A stretch of DNA of 24,672 nucleotides, from assembly GCA_047635375.1 (NCBI GenBank), contig JBLIKP010000030.1:1-24672 (forward strand), read 5' to 3'. Under the pieces are notes generated by a model, which was not told where the DNA came from, searched no databases, and was given only the letters and a program-made list of their open reading frames with translations. The translations under genes were made by a program, and so were the position numbers. Positions within the stretch are counted from its first letter, which is position 1. The number at the start of each line of letters is the position of its first letter. This document shows, piece after piece, positions 1 through 8,140 of the stretch. The DNA comes from JBLIKP01 sp047635375 (lineage in GTDB: Bacteria; Bacteroidota; Bacteroidia; Sphingobacteriales; Sphingobacteriaceae).

Positions 1-381
1 AATAGAAGGTGGCTGAATAAAAACAGTTAAAGCTTTTTCGCCATACTGCTTTTTAATATTGAGCGCTCCTACCACATCTACATCAAAAATGGCGATTTTC
101 TTTTCTTCCCAAATTCGGGTTACTTCATTTTTTAAAGTGCCGTACATTAATCCAGGATAAACTTCTTCCCATTCAACGAATGCATTTTCTTGTACTAAAT
201 CTTTAAAGCGATTAGTATTAAAGAAATGATAATCTTTCCCTTCGGTTTCGCCTTTGCGGATAGAGCGTGTTGTCGCCGAAATAGAAAAAGTAAGCTCAGG
301 AAATATTCCCAAAAGATGTTTTACTATGGTTGTTTTTCCTGCGCCGGAAGGAGATGAAAATATTATTAGCTTCTCGCTCAT
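1..381 (-). CDS. gmk: Guanylate kinase, C-terminal part beyond window
   Basis: Guanylate kinase phosphorylates GMP to GDP with ATP in the cytoplasm. Translating the minus strand from the ATG at 381 gives MSEKLIIFSSPSGAGKTT, with the P-loop SPSGAGKT at about residues 10-17. Typical guanylate kinase segments follow: SATTRSIRKGE (GMP-binding region), DYHFF, the EWEEVYPGLMYGT stretch and the IAIFDVDVVGA segment. An ATG five bases further upstream is followed at once by a stop codon, so 381 is the start. The open frame runs off the left edge after 127 codons; the family is usually about 190-205 residues, so roughly the last third is missing. It begins 13 bases after the stop of yicC on the same strand, the common yicC-gmk pairing, and is probably co-transcribed with it. 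Confidence 0.96.
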   Translation of the reverse strand, partial: MSEKLIIFSSPSGAGKTTIVKHLLGIFPELTFSISATTRSIRKGETEGKDYHFFNTNRFKDLVQENAFVEWEEVYPGLMYGTLKNEVTRIWEEKKIAIFDVDVVGALNIKKQYGEKALTVFIQPPSI

Positions 382-394
382 ACCATTAAAATAA

Positions 395-1270
395 TTAAAC
401 TACGTTTAAAAGTTGCTCTTTTATTTTTTCTAGTTCGTCCTTCATTTGAACAACAAGTTGTTGAACTTCGGCATGATTGGCTTTTGAGCCGATAGTATTC
501 ACTTCTCTTCCAATTTCTTGTGAGATGAACCCTAGCTTTTTTCCTTGTGCGCCAGAAGTATTTATGGTTTCGGTAAAGTAGTTTAGGTGATTAGTCAGCC
601 TTACTTTTTCCTCGTTGATATCTAGTTTTTCGATGTAGTAGATTAATTCTTGTTCAAACCTATTTTGATCAACGCGATCACGGTCGCTTATTTGCTCCAT
701 TGCATTGTTTAGACGCTGCCTTTGGTGTTCCATCCTTTGCGGATCCATTGCAATGATTTTATCAAGCGTCCCATTTATTGCCGTAATACCTTGGTTTAAG
801 TCGGTTGCTAGACTTTTTCCTTCGTCGGTTCTAAAAGCATTAGCCTTAGCAAGACAATTATTAATTGTCTCTTCAATAATTTTCCATAATTCTGGGTCAA
901 GCTCTTGCTCTGAATTACTTATAGCATCTGGTAGACCCATAGCAACTTGTAAAATAGCCGACTCATCAACCTTCATTTCTTCGCTTAAAGCGCGCAATGA
1001 TTTGATGTATCCTTTAACAACTCCAGTATTGATTGTTGCGTCACCTTTGACCTCACCCGATTTAGTGACGGATATTCCACAGAAAACTTTTCCACGAGTC
1101 AAAGCCTTGCTTATGGTATTTCGAATGGGAAGTTCCTTCTCATTTAAAAGCTTAGGAAACTTTAGGGTAAGGTCTAAAAATTTGGAATTTAGGGTTTTAA
1201 CTTCTACTGAAATTACCCAAGAATTCCATTCGGTTTTTTGGTTACCGTACCCGGTCATTGATAATACCAT
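395..1270 (-). CDS. yicC: YicC family protein (predicted endoribonuclease)
   Basis: The 291-residue product begins MVLSMTGYGN, the hallmark YicC N-terminus (usually M-x-x-SMTGYG). It ends with LGFISQEIGREVNTIGSKA, which matches the conserved C-terminal DUF1732 region that in E. coli reads FMMQEFNREANTLASKS. YicC proteins are reported as manganese- or metal-dependent endoribonucleases involved in small-RNA turnover in E. coli; in Bacteroidetes the role is inferred only from the family. The middle is rich in charged helices and looks cytoplasmic, with no signal peptide. Length is normal for the family. gmk follows 13 bases downstream on the same strand, and a likely promoter lies just upstream. 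Confidence 0.93.
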   Translation of the reverse strand: MVLSMTGYGNQKTEWNSWVISVEVKTLNSKFLDLTLKFPKLLNEKELPIRNTISKALTRGKVFCGISVTKSGEVKGDATINTGVVKGYIKSLRALSEEMKVDESAILQVAMGLPDAISNSEQELDPELWKIIEETINNCLAKANAFRTDEGKSLATDLNQGITAINGTLDKIIAMDPQRMEHQRQRLNNAMEQISDRDRVDQNRFEQELIYYIEKLDINEEKVRLTNHLNYFTETINTSGAQGKKLGFISQEIGREVNTIGSKANHAEVQQLVVQMKDELEKIKEQLLNVV

Positions 1271-1294
1271 ATTGAGGTTTGCTTAATTGAAATG

Positions 1295-1302
1295 CAAAGG
1301 TA
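1295..1302 (-). promoter_or_regulatory. Candidate -7 element of the yicC-gmk unit
   Basis: On the minus strand this octamer reads TACCTTTG, matching the Bacteroidetes -7 consensus TAnnTTTG, and lies 24 bases upstream of the yicC start. A good -33 TTG at 17-23 bases is absent; the closest is TTC at 1325-1327. It sits in the 59-base gap after the EamA permease gene, so yicC could be read both from here and by readthrough. Confidence 0.5.
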
Positions 1303-1329
1303 GTTATTTTCAACTTTAAGAAGTGAAGT

Positions 1330-2247
1330 CTATTTTGATCTGGAAAGCCATTTTTCCTTTTGCTCTAAAAAAAGTTTTCTAGGAATGCTTACCAAATAAA
1401 TTCCTCCAAATATCACAAGGGATAAAATCACCTTTCGCAAAGTAAATTGATCGCTACCACTTGCCATGGCGATTATGCCTGCAAAAACCGGCTGAAGGTA
1501 AATATAGGCTCCAACCACAGAGCTATTGACATATTTTAAGGACCAAGCATTTAGTAGATAAGCGAAAAAGGTGGTCCCAACAATTACAAAAGCAAAGCTT
1601 GCCCAACCGTAATTTGGGACATTCACCCAATCAACCGCCATAAACTCATTGAATCCAAAAGGGGTAACGTAAATTAATCCGAAAATAAATGTCCATTTTA
1701 CCACAGTCAATGGATGGTATTTTGTCATCATCGGCTTGACCAAAACAAGGTAAATTCCATAGCATGTAGCGTTAAGCATAACAAGAAGGTCACCGGTTAA
1801 AGTCTCTCCTGAAAAAGAAAAGTTTTGCCCGCCAAGTAAAAGAATGGCACCAACCATACCAATTACAATTCCTGAGCCTTTACGGAGTGAAAGGTGCTCT
1901 TTCAGATAAAATTTAGCGAAAACTACCACGAAAATGGGCGTGGTAATCATCATTATGCTGGCATTAATAGGGGTGGTTAATGAAAGTCCTTTAAAGAAAA
2001 ACATCATGTTGCAGGCTACACCAAATAGTGCACAGAGTGCAATCCAAGCTAAATCTTTTACAGACTTAATTTTCTCCTTTATAAATAACGCATGGAAAAG
2101 CCACAAAAATACTCCTGCTATTGAAATCCGTAAAACGATAAATCCAAAGGGCTCAATTAATTCAGGCATTACGGCCTTTGCAATAGTGAAGTTTGCCCCG
2201 TATATCAGAGTTACAAGCAAAAGAGCAAGGTGTACTTTTATTCGCAT
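1330..2247 (-). CDS. EamA family (DMT superfamily) permease
   Basis: This 305-residue protein is almost entirely hydrophobic, with about ten predicted membrane segments arranged as two EamA repeats (roughly residues 5-137 and 155-290). The first repeat ends with the typical PINASIMMITTPIFVVVF stretch, then YLKEHLSLRKGSGIVIGMVG; the second contains the matching SVVGAYIYLQPVFAGIIA region. EamA/DMT permeases export or import metabolites such as amino acids or their derivatives across the inner membrane; the substrate cannot be read from sequence. A basic tail (KLFLEQKEKWLSRSK) is expected in the cytoplasm. The start ATG at 2247 gives MRIKVHLALLLVTLIYGANF, a normal first helix. A perfect inverted repeat lies 20 bases upstream. 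Confidence 0.92.
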   Translation of the reverse strand: MRIKVHLALLLVTLIYGANFTIAKAVMPELIEPFGFIVLRISIAGVFLWLFHALFIKEKIKSVKDLAWIALCALFGVACNMMFFFKGLSLTTPINASIMMITTPIFVVVFAKFYLKEHLSLRKGSGIVIGMVGAILLLGGQNFSFSGETLTGDLLVMLNATCYGIYLVLVKPMMTKYHPLTVVKWTFIFGLIYVTPFGFNEFMAVDWVNVPNYGWASFAFVIVGTTFFAYLLNAWSLKYVNSSVVGAYIYLQPVFAGIIAMASGSDQFTLRKVILSLVIFGGIYLVSIPRKLFLEQKEKWLSRSK

Positions 2248-2266
2248 TTAAAAAATATTATGTTTT

Positions 2267-2292
2267 ATAGATTTATTGATAAATAAATCTAT
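2267..2292. repeat. 11-bp perfect inverted repeat before EamA gene
   Basis: ATAGATTTATT (2267-2277), loop GATA, then AATAAATCTAT (2282-2292) form a perfect 11-bp inverted repeat, 20 bases upstream of the EamA permease start. It could be an operator for a dimeric repressor or a hairpin in the 5' untranslated region. There is no T-run typical of a terminator. Confidence 0.7.
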
Positions 2293-2390
2293 GCCTTGGT
2301 AAGGCAAAAAGGTTTTAGAAATAATACTTCTTCCATCTAACTTGTTTGACTTTGTCCGTTTATATATGAAATAAATCAGTTATGCAGAGC

Positions 2391-2402
2391 AGGCTCGAGC
2401 CT
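2391..2402. repeat. 12-bp perfect palindrome
   Basis: AGGCTCGAGCCT is a perfect GC-rich palindrome in an otherwise AT-rich spacer between the EamA gene and the methyltransferase remnant. The spacer 2293-2538 otherwise holds only a short GCCTT/AAGGC inverted repeat and no recognised promoter or gene. Confidence 0.6.
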
Positions 2403-2538
2403 TCTATAGATTAAGATTCTTAAATAAACACCCAAAATTTGGTTGTAAAATTAGGAAAACAAAAACCTATTATACACCACCACCCTTGGCTATTTTTTAA
2501 TTCTCTGGAAGAAATTCCGTTTTCGACATTTTAACGCC

Positions 2539-2862
2539 TTGGGAACACTGTTTGATGTGATCATTATCAATCCGCCTAAGTTTGCTCCCACCAAGGCTTA
2601 CGCCGAAAAAGCCCAACGGGCCTATAAAGATTCACCCCTTCTGGCTATGAAAATTCTTAATACGGGAGGGAGATTAATTGCGCTATCCAATTCTGGTGGA
2701 ATTAATAGTGAGCAATTTAAACAAGTGTTAAGTTGGGTTGCCTTGGATGCGAATAAGCATCTTCAAATAGTTGAACAAATTAATCATCCATGCAAAAGTC
2801 CTGTCAGACTTTCCTTTCCAGAGTCTGAATACCTTAAAGGCTTTATTTGTGAAGTAATTTAA
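2539..2862 (+). pseudogene. C-terminal remnant of RlmI-like rRNA methyltransferase
   Basis: The readable product (MGTLFDVIIINPPKFAPTKA and on, about 107 residues from a TTG) corresponds to the C-terminal third of class I SAM-dependent 23S rRNA cytosine methyltransferases of the RlmI type. It keeps the FDxIIxxPPKFA motif, the AYKD segment, LNTGGRLIALS, and the final PESEYLKGFICEV. Intact members are close to 390-400 residues. The PUA domain, RNA-binding part and SAM-binding core are missing: the frame is open back only to a stop at 2452-2454, and the intervening codons do not resemble the family. Residues are also altered: the usual DPP is NPP, and the usual SCSGG is SNSGG, losing the conserved cysteine. 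I read it as a decaying 5'-truncated pseudogene. A short expressed protein is possible but would be unlikely to methylate RNA. Confidence 0.8.
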
Positions 2863-2908
2863 CTTAACTGTAATCCTAAGATTATCTCGAGTATTGATAT
2901 GTAATTAC

Positions 2909-2916
2909 TAATTTTG
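2909..2916 (+). promoter_or_regulatory. Candidate -7 element for the pyk unit
   Basis: TAATTTTG fits TAnnTTTG and ends only 8 bases before the first possible start codon at 2925. A TTG at 2894-2896 is too close (12 bases) to be a standard -33. If used, the transcript would have almost no leader. Confidence 0.35.
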
Positions 2917-2924
2917 AGTAAATA

Positions 2925-3356
2925 TTGATTCCATTGTCACCGAAGAAACTTACTCTTGATTTTGATTATGACTTTGCCGTTTTAGGAATTGTTAGCGCAG
3001 CTCCGTCGTATAAGCTATGTCATTTTATAAATTCGGAAACCTTCATGAACTTCGAAAGAAATGAGGAGGACTTTTCTATTCTGCTCAATGGGCAAAAGGA
3101 GGCAACAATATTTAGTAAGTTTAATTTTAACCCGAAGAATTCAGAATATTATTTTAGTTTAATCCAAAATAAAGGCTCTAATGCCTATCTTGTCCCTGAA
3201 AAGAAAGAGCTGGATTATTTTATCATTATTTCTGATGAATTTCCCAATAAAATACCGTTAGAGGTAAAAAATGAATTGACTAAATTAAAAGTAGTACAAG
3301 CCGTTTTTCTGCTCCCAACTGAAAAAATAAAATCGAAAGAAAATTTAATATTTTGA
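2925..3356 (+). CDS. IPExxxVDY family protein
   Basis: This small protein (143 residues) carries the family's defining motif in variant form, YLVPEKKELDYFIIISDE, where most relatives have IPExxxVDYFLLI. The N-terminal DFDYDFAVLGIVS and YKLCHFIN stretches also match the family. No biochemical function is established. The family is largely confined to Bacteroidetes and commonly sits directly before pyruvate kinase, as here. No ATG is available: a stop at 2919-2921 limits the start to TTG 2925 or TTG 2934; the latter gives MSPKKLTLDFDYDF, closer to the usual family start. The stop codon overlaps the pyk start by one base (TGATG), implying translational coupling. Confidence 0.85.
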   Translation: MIPLSPKKLTLDFDYDFAVLGIVSAAPSYKLCHFINSETFMNFERNEEDFSILLNGQKEATIFSKFNFNPKNSEYYFSLIQNKGSNAYLVPEKKELDYFIIISDEFPNKIPLEVKNELTKLKVVQAVFLLPTEKIKSKENLIF

Positions 3357-4786
3357 TGAAAACCGATTATAACAGAACCAAGATAATAGCAACCTTAGGG
3401 CCTGCTTCTTCGAGTAAGGAAACCCTTACTAACATGATTCGTGCAGGTTTAGATGTTGCTCGTGTGAATTTCTCTCATGGAGATTACGCAACGCATAAGG
3501 AAACTATTGACTTGATTCGCAGTATCAATAAACAGCACGATACCCATATTGGGGTTCTTGCCGATCTTCAAGGTCCTAAAATTAGGGTCGGAGTTATGGA
3601 GGGTGAAGGTGCTCTTTTAGTAAAAGGTGCTCAAATTGAAATCACCACTAAAAAGGTAATTGGAACAGCCCAACAAATTTATATCAGTTACCAACGTTTC
3701 CCTAAGGATGTCCAACCAGGTGAGTTAATTCTTTTAGATGACGGGAAAATTAGAATCAAAATTGTTTCTACTGATCTTAAAACAAAGGCTGTAGCCGAGG
3801 TTATTCACGGTGGGATTTTAAAATCGAATAAGGGGGTTAACCTTCCAAATACAAAGCTTACCCTTCCAAGCCTTTCAGAAAAAGACTTAGCCGATCTAGA
3901 CTTCGCACTTGAGCAAGGCGTGGAATGGATTGCCCTATCTTTTGTAAGAGATGCCAATGATATTAAGGAGTTAAGAAAATTAATTGACGCTAAGAAAAGC
4001 CGTGCACGGATTATTGCCAAAATTGAAAAGCCTGAAGCTTTAGAAAATATTGATGCAATTATCGATGCCTCGGATGCCATCATGGTAGCAAGGGGTGATC
4101 TTGGCGTGGAGATTCCAATGGAGAAAGTTCCTGTATTTCAAAAGAGAATTGTTGAAAAAGCGAGAACTAAGGCCAAACCGGTAATTATTGCCACGCAAAT
4201 GATGGAGACCATGATGGAGTTCCCTCAGCCTACCCGCGCCGAAGCAAATGATGTAGCCAACTCAGTTTTAGATGGTGCCGATGCCCTTATGCTAAGTGGT
4301 GAAACCTCCGTAGGTAAGTTTCCTATAGGCGTAATTGAAGCCATGCAAAGAATTATCAGAAACGTGGAGACCGAGTTTTACAATTACTCCCGACTAAATA
4401 TCCCTAATAAGGACAAGGATACTTTTCTTTCTGATTCTATTTGCTACAGTTCTTGCGTGCTTGCCGAACAAGTTGGAGCAAAAGGTCTGATTGGAATGAC
4501 CCGATCAGGTTATACTGGTTTCCAGCTATCAAGCCATAGACCAAAAGCCGATATCTTCATTTTTACAAACAACCGTTTTCTTTTAAACCTGCTTAGTTTG
4601 GTTTGGGGTGTTCGCGGATTGTATTACGATAAGTTTGTAAGTACCGACGAGACTTTTCAAGATGTTCATGATATTTTAAAAGCTAAAAAGCTGATTAAAA
4701 AAGGCGACGTTCTTATTAATTCGGCGAGTATGCCAATTGATGCAAAGGGCCGAACAAATACAATTAAGGTTACAAAAATCGACTAA
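3356..4786 (+). CDS. pyk: Pyruvate kinase
   Basis: Pyruvate kinase converts phosphoenolpyruvate and ADP to pyruvate and ATP, the last step of glycolysis. The 476-residue product starts MKTDYNRTKIIATLGPASSS, has the N-terminal TIM-barrel motif ARVNFSHGD, the inserted B domain (about residues 70-165), and the active-site signature RIIAKIEKPEALENID with the catalytic lysine near residue 222. The MVARGDLGVEIP loop, IIATQMMETM, PTRAEANDVANSVLDGADA and LSGETSVGKFP segments follow. The C-terminal domain is present and full length. The ATG at 3356 overlaps the preceding stop by one base; it is preferred over the TTG at 3353. The next gene begins 7 bases after the stop, so this is part of a run of tightly packed genes. 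Confidence 0.98.
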   Translation: MKTDYNRTKIIATLGPASSSKETLTNMIRAGLDVARVNFSHGDYATHKETIDLIRSINKQHDTHIGVLADLQGPKIRVGVMEGEGALLVKGAQIEITTKKVIGTAQQIYISYQRFPKDVQPGELILLDDGKIRIKIVSTDLKTKAVAEVIHGGILKSNKGVNLPNTKLTLPSLSEKDLADLDFALEQGVEWIALSFVRDANDIKELRKLIDAKKSRARIIAKIEKPEALENIDAIIDASDAIMVARGDLGVEIPMEKVPVFQKRIVEKARTKAKPVIIATQMMETMMEFPQPTRAEANDVANSVLDGADALMLSGETSVGKFPIGVIEAMQRIIRNVETEFYNYSRLNIPNKDKDTFLSDSICYSSCVLAEQVGAKGLIGMTRSGYTGFQLSSHRPKADIFIFTNNRFLLNLLSLVWGVRGLYYDKFVSTDETFQDVHDILKAKKLIKKGDVLINSASMPIDAKGRTNTIKVTKID

Positions 4787-4793
4787 AAGAAAA

Positions 4794-6194
4794 ATGAGAA
4801 AGTTTATCTTCCTATTTATTATTTCAGCAATATTCGCTTCCGCAAAAGCGCAAAATAATCTTCAAAATCTTTATACAAGTAAGGTTATAGTAACCGATGA
4901 TGGAAAGGCTTTAATCGAGAAAAAAGGATCATTACGCCTTGAAAACTCAGAAGCTCGTGTGAAGAATATTGGTAATATTTTAAATGGGGCTTTCCAGATT
5001 AATGCACCTGGAAATACGGTAAAAAGTATAACCTTGGTAAAAGACTCAATGCTTAGCGCCGATGTTGAATTTACCTCATTTTTTGATGCGATTCGTGCAA
5101 ATCCAGGGCGTAATGTTGAACTGGAAGTGTTGGAGGCAGATAAAACAGTGAGTTATGAAGGGTTGATTTCGCAATACGGAATTACCTCATCCATGTTTAT
5201 TCTTAAAACGTCCTATGGCTCACAAGCCATTCCTTTTAATAATATACGTGCCGTAGCTTTTTCAGGTGACATTGAAAATCGCTCTAAGCAATTCAAATCT
5301 TACGATGCGGCACTTTTAAGTTTCGAAAAAGACGTTACACGCCAACAGGTGGAACTGCAGTTTTTACGTGAAGGATTTACTTGGAATGCACGTTACTTCT
5401 TAATCCATACAAAAAATGACCAAGTGCAATTTGGCTTAAACGTGGAGTTTATTAATAACGCAGAGGATGTTAGCAATACTGATATATATTTCGCTAGTAA
5501 CGAGGCATTAAGCCAAGCCGGAAGTACTGATAATCAATCATTTTATTACGGAAAAAGGCAGGTCAATATCCTAAAAGGAGAAAGTCTGTTTATCCCTATT
5601 TTTTCTGAAATCATCCCAAAAACCGAAGTGGTTTCCATCAGCTTAAAGGCAAACAACCCAGAGGTTTGGAAATGGAATGAGACTTGGGAAGATGCTTCGA
5701 ACAAAGCCGATATGATGGTGGAATTCACAAATAAATCAGATTTCGACCTGGTTCCTGGGAAGATTATCGTTTTGGATGAATTTTCAACACCCTTAAGTGA
5801 TGGTGAGATTTCTTTTACAGCAAAAGGTGATAAAAACCGGGCTCCATTAAGAGAAATAGATTTCGTTTTGGGCTCACAATCTGAGAAAGTGTTAAAAATT
5901 AAAAAAGGCGCTCTTAAAATTGATGGCGTGATTTATAATCAAGTAGATGTCGCCGGTGTAATCGAAATCGAAAACACCTCTCGTAATTCGTTTGACCTTA
6001 ACCTAAACAAAATGGTTTGGGGGAAAATAAACGATGATGAAACCAACGTCGACTTTTCCACCATTGCAAAAAATTATGTTAATCCGGAAACTACCATTTC
6101 CTGGAGCGGGAGGTTAACGTCAAAAAGCAAAAAGAAATTTAATTACGTTTACACCTGCTTCTACCCAGCAAAAATTAAAAATAGTGAAAAATGA
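4794..6194 (+). CDS. Secreted DUF4139-like protein
   Basis: The 466-residue product begins MRKFIFLFIISAIFASAKAQ, a clear Sec signal peptide probably cleaved after AKAQ, so the protein is periplasmic or surface exposed. The segment around residues 188-235 (QFLREGFTWNARYFL, then FGLNVEFINNAEDVSNTDIYF) resembles DUF4139, where a Y-L-x-x-G-L-x-W-x-A-x-Y motif precedes an INNSG-type beta strand. The rest is predicted beta-rich with a second repeat-like domain near residues 300-400. No catalytic motif is evident and function is unknown. Translation from the ATG at 4794 is supported by the signal peptide; the earlier in-frame region lies inside pyk. Its 3' end overlaps the next gene by 11 bases. Confidence 0.7.
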   Translation: MRKFIFLFIISAIFASAKAQNNLQNLYTSKVIVTDDGKALIEKKGSLRLENSEARVKNIGNILNGAFQINAPGNTVKSITLVKDSMLSADVEFTSFFDAIRANPGRNVELEVLEADKTVSYEGLISQYGITSSMFILKTSYGSQAIPFNNIRAVAFSGDIENRSKQFKSYDAALLSFEKDVTRQQVELQFLREGFTWNARYFLIHTKNDQVQFGLNVEFINNAEDVSNTDIYFASNEALSQAGSTDNQSFYYGKRQVNILKGESLFIPIFSEIIPKTEVVSISLKANNPEVWKWNETWEDASNKADMMVEFTNKSDFDLVPGKIIVLDEFSTPLSDGEISFTAKGDKNRAPLREIDFVLGSQSEKVLKIKKGALKIDGVIYNQVDVAGVIEIENTSRNSFDLNLNKMVWGKINDDETNVDFSTIAKNYVNPETTISWSGRLTSKSKKKFNYVYTCFYPAKIKNSEK

Positions 6195-6756
6195 TAAATT
6201 AGTCCGCTGTGCTTGGTGTGGCAACGACCCATTTTACACGGAGTACCATGATACAGAATGGGGAGTGCCAGTTTACGACGACCGAAAAATGTTTGAGTTC
6301 GTAGTATTGGAAGGCGCGCAGGCTGGATTAAGTTGGATTACTATTCTTAGACGTAGAGAAAATTACAGAAAGGCTTTCGCCAATTTTGACCCCGAAAAAG
6401 TAGCGAAATTCACTCCTGAGAAAGTAGAAGAATTGCTTTTAGATGAGGGGATAATCCGTAACAGATTAAAAGTAAAGTCTACCGTAACCAATGCTATCGC
6501 CTTCCTTGAAGTAGCGAAAGAGTTTGGGTCGTTTTCAAATTACCTTTGGGCCTATTTCGACAATAAAGTTCTTATTAATCAGCCTAAAACAATGGGAGAT
6601 TTACCCGCAAAAACTGAAGTTGCTGAGAAAATAAGTAAAGACTTGAAAAAACGCGGATTTAAATTTTTCGGTCCCACAATTTGCTACGCACACCTTCAGG
6701 CAGTAGGCATTATTAACGACCATACGGTCGATTGTTACAGAAAGAACGCGGTTTAA
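6184..6756 (+). CDS. tag: DNA-3-methyladenine glycosylase I
   Basis: Tag excises 3-methyladenine from alkylated DNA, the first step of base-excision repair. The 190-residue product matches the family throughout: RCAWCGNDPFYTEYHDTEWG, FEFVVLEGAQAGLSW, and the C-terminal HLQAVGIINDHTVDCY. The zinc-site residues are visible as Cys9, His22, His180 and Cys184, and the conserved Glu38 that recognises the base lies in MFEFVVLE. Length is usual for the family. The only sensible start is GTG at 6184, since no ATG in frame precedes RCAWCG; it overlaps the preceding secreted-protein gene by 11 bases, suggesting co-transcription even though the functions seem unrelated. Confidence 0.95.
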   Translation: MKNDKLVRCAWCGNDPFYTEYHDTEWGVPVYDDRKMFEFVVLEGAQAGLSWITILRRRENYRKAFANFDPEKVAKFTPEKVEELLLDEGIIRNRLKVKSTVTNAIAFLEVAKEFGSFSNYLWAYFDNKVLINQPKTMGDLPAKTEVAEKISKDLKKRGFKFFGPTICYAHLQAVGIINDHTVDCYRKNAV

Positions 6757-6766
6757 GCCACGGCAA

Positions 6767-6794
6767 ATTGGCGCTATTTCTTATATTCGCCAAT
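6767..6794 (+). repeat. 7-bp inverted repeat after tag
   Basis: ATTGGCG (6767-6773) and CGCCAAT (6788-6794) form a perfect stem with a 14-base loop in the 85-base gap between tag and the aminopeptidase gene. There is no following T-run, so it could be a weak terminator or a regulatory site. Confidence 0.45.
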
Positions 6795-6841
6795 CAAATA
6801 GATGTTTCCCAATTTAAAAACCACTATTAATACCCAACCCC

Positions 6842-8131
6842 ATGAGATACACCCCTATTGATTCGAACCTATTTATCCAGAATCGAAAACGTTTAGCCAA
6901 TAAAATGGCACCTGGGTCTATTGCATTTTTCAATTCAAACGACGAATTCCCACGCAACGGGGATATGGCACATAAATACCGCCAGAATTCTGATCTTTTC
7001 TACCTTTCTGGAATCGATCAGGAAGAATCTATTCTAGTGATTTTTCCAGATTCACCAATCGCCGAATACAAAGAGGTTCTTTTCGTAAAGAAAACCAATG
7101 AGCATATCGAAATTTGGGAAGGACATAAATATTCTAAGGAAGAGGCAACTGCTACTTCGGGGATAAAAAACGTTCAGTGGTTAGAAGACTTCGACACTAT
7201 CCGCGACATGCTAATGAAGCGTGCCGATAATGTCTATCTTAACGCTAATGAAAACGACCGCTACGTGCATGCGGTGGATTATCGCGACATGCGTTTTGGG
7301 AAGGCGTTAAAAAATCTTTTTCCAAATCACCAATATCATAGGGCAGCTCCTTTTATGCGTGATCTACGTGCAATTAAATCTGCTGAAGAAATCCGCATGT
7401 TGCAAAATGCTTGTGATATCACTGAAAAAGCATTCAGACGTGTGTTAAAATTTGTTAAGCCAGGCGTTAACGAATATGAAATAGAGGCCGAAGTAATCCA
7501 TGAATTTATTCGCAATGGAGCAACGGGTCACGGTTACAACCCAATTGTTGCCTCTGGACGAAATGCTTGTGTGCTGCACTATAACGACAACGATAAAATC
7601 TGTAAAGACGGCGATTTAATTTTGTTTGACTTTGGCGCGGAGTACGGAAATTACAACGCCGATCTTAGCCGAACAATTCCAGTAAATGGAAGATTCACAC
7701 CTCGTCAAAAAGATGTGTACAATGCCGTGCGCCACGTGATGGTTGAGGCGATGAAATTACTTAAACCAGGAAACGTGATCGACGAGTATCACAAGCAAGT
7801 GGGTGAGTTAATGACGGAACAGTTATTGAACCTTAAATTGCTTAGCACGGATGAGGTGAAAAATCAAAATCCAAAGCTTCCTGCTTACAAGAAATTCTTC
7901 ATGCACGGGACTTCGCATCATCTTGGACTTGACGTACACGATTTAGGTGACCGTCACGCCAAAATGGAACCAGGAATGGTGTTCACTTGCGAACCGGGGA
8001 TTTATATCCTTCCAGAAGAAATTGGAATCCGTCTTGAAAACGACATGGTGGTGACTTCTGGTGAAGTGAACGATATGATGCGAAACATCCCTATCGAAGC
8101 CGACGAAATCGAAGAAATAATGAACAGCTAA
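6842..8131 (+). CDS. pepP: Xaa-Pro aminopeptidase (M24B)
   Basis: Aminopeptidase P removes the N-terminal residue from peptides with proline in position two. The 429-residue product has the N-terminal AMP_N domain (about residues 1-135; NSDLFYLSGIDQEESIL is typical) and the C-terminal pita-bread metallopeptidase fold. All five dinuclear metal ligands are visible: Asp263 in LFDFGAEYGNYNADLSR, Asp274, His359 in TSHHLGLDVHD, Glu384 in CEPGIYI and Glu399 in RLENDMVV. Size and spacing closely match E. coli PepP. No signal peptide is seen, so it is cytoplasmic. The ATG at 6842 gives MRYTPIDSNLFIQNR, a normal family start. The DUF4159 gene follows 9 bases after the stop. Confidence 0.96.
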   Translation: MRYTPIDSNLFIQNRKRLANKMAPGSIAFFNSNDEFPRNGDMAHKYRQNSDLFYLSGIDQEESILVIFPDSPIAEYKEVLFVKKTNEHIEIWEGHKYSKEEATATSGIKNVQWLEDFDTIRDMLMKRADNVYLNANENDRYVHAVDYRDMRFGKALKNLFPNHQYHRAAPFMRDLRAIKSAEEIRMLQNACDITEKAFRRVLKFVKPGVNEYEIEAEVIHEFIRNGATGHGYNPIVASGRNACVLHYNDNDKICKDGDLILFDFGAEYGNYNADLSRTIPVNGRFTPRQKDVYNAVRHVMVEAMKLLKPGNVIDEYHKQVGELMTEQLLNLKLLSTDEVKNQNPKLPAYKKFFMHGTSHHLGLDVHDLGDRHAKMEPGMVFTCEPGIYILPEEIGIRLENDMVVTSGEVNDMMRNIPIEADEIEEIMNS

Positions 8132-8140
8132 ATTCGTTTG

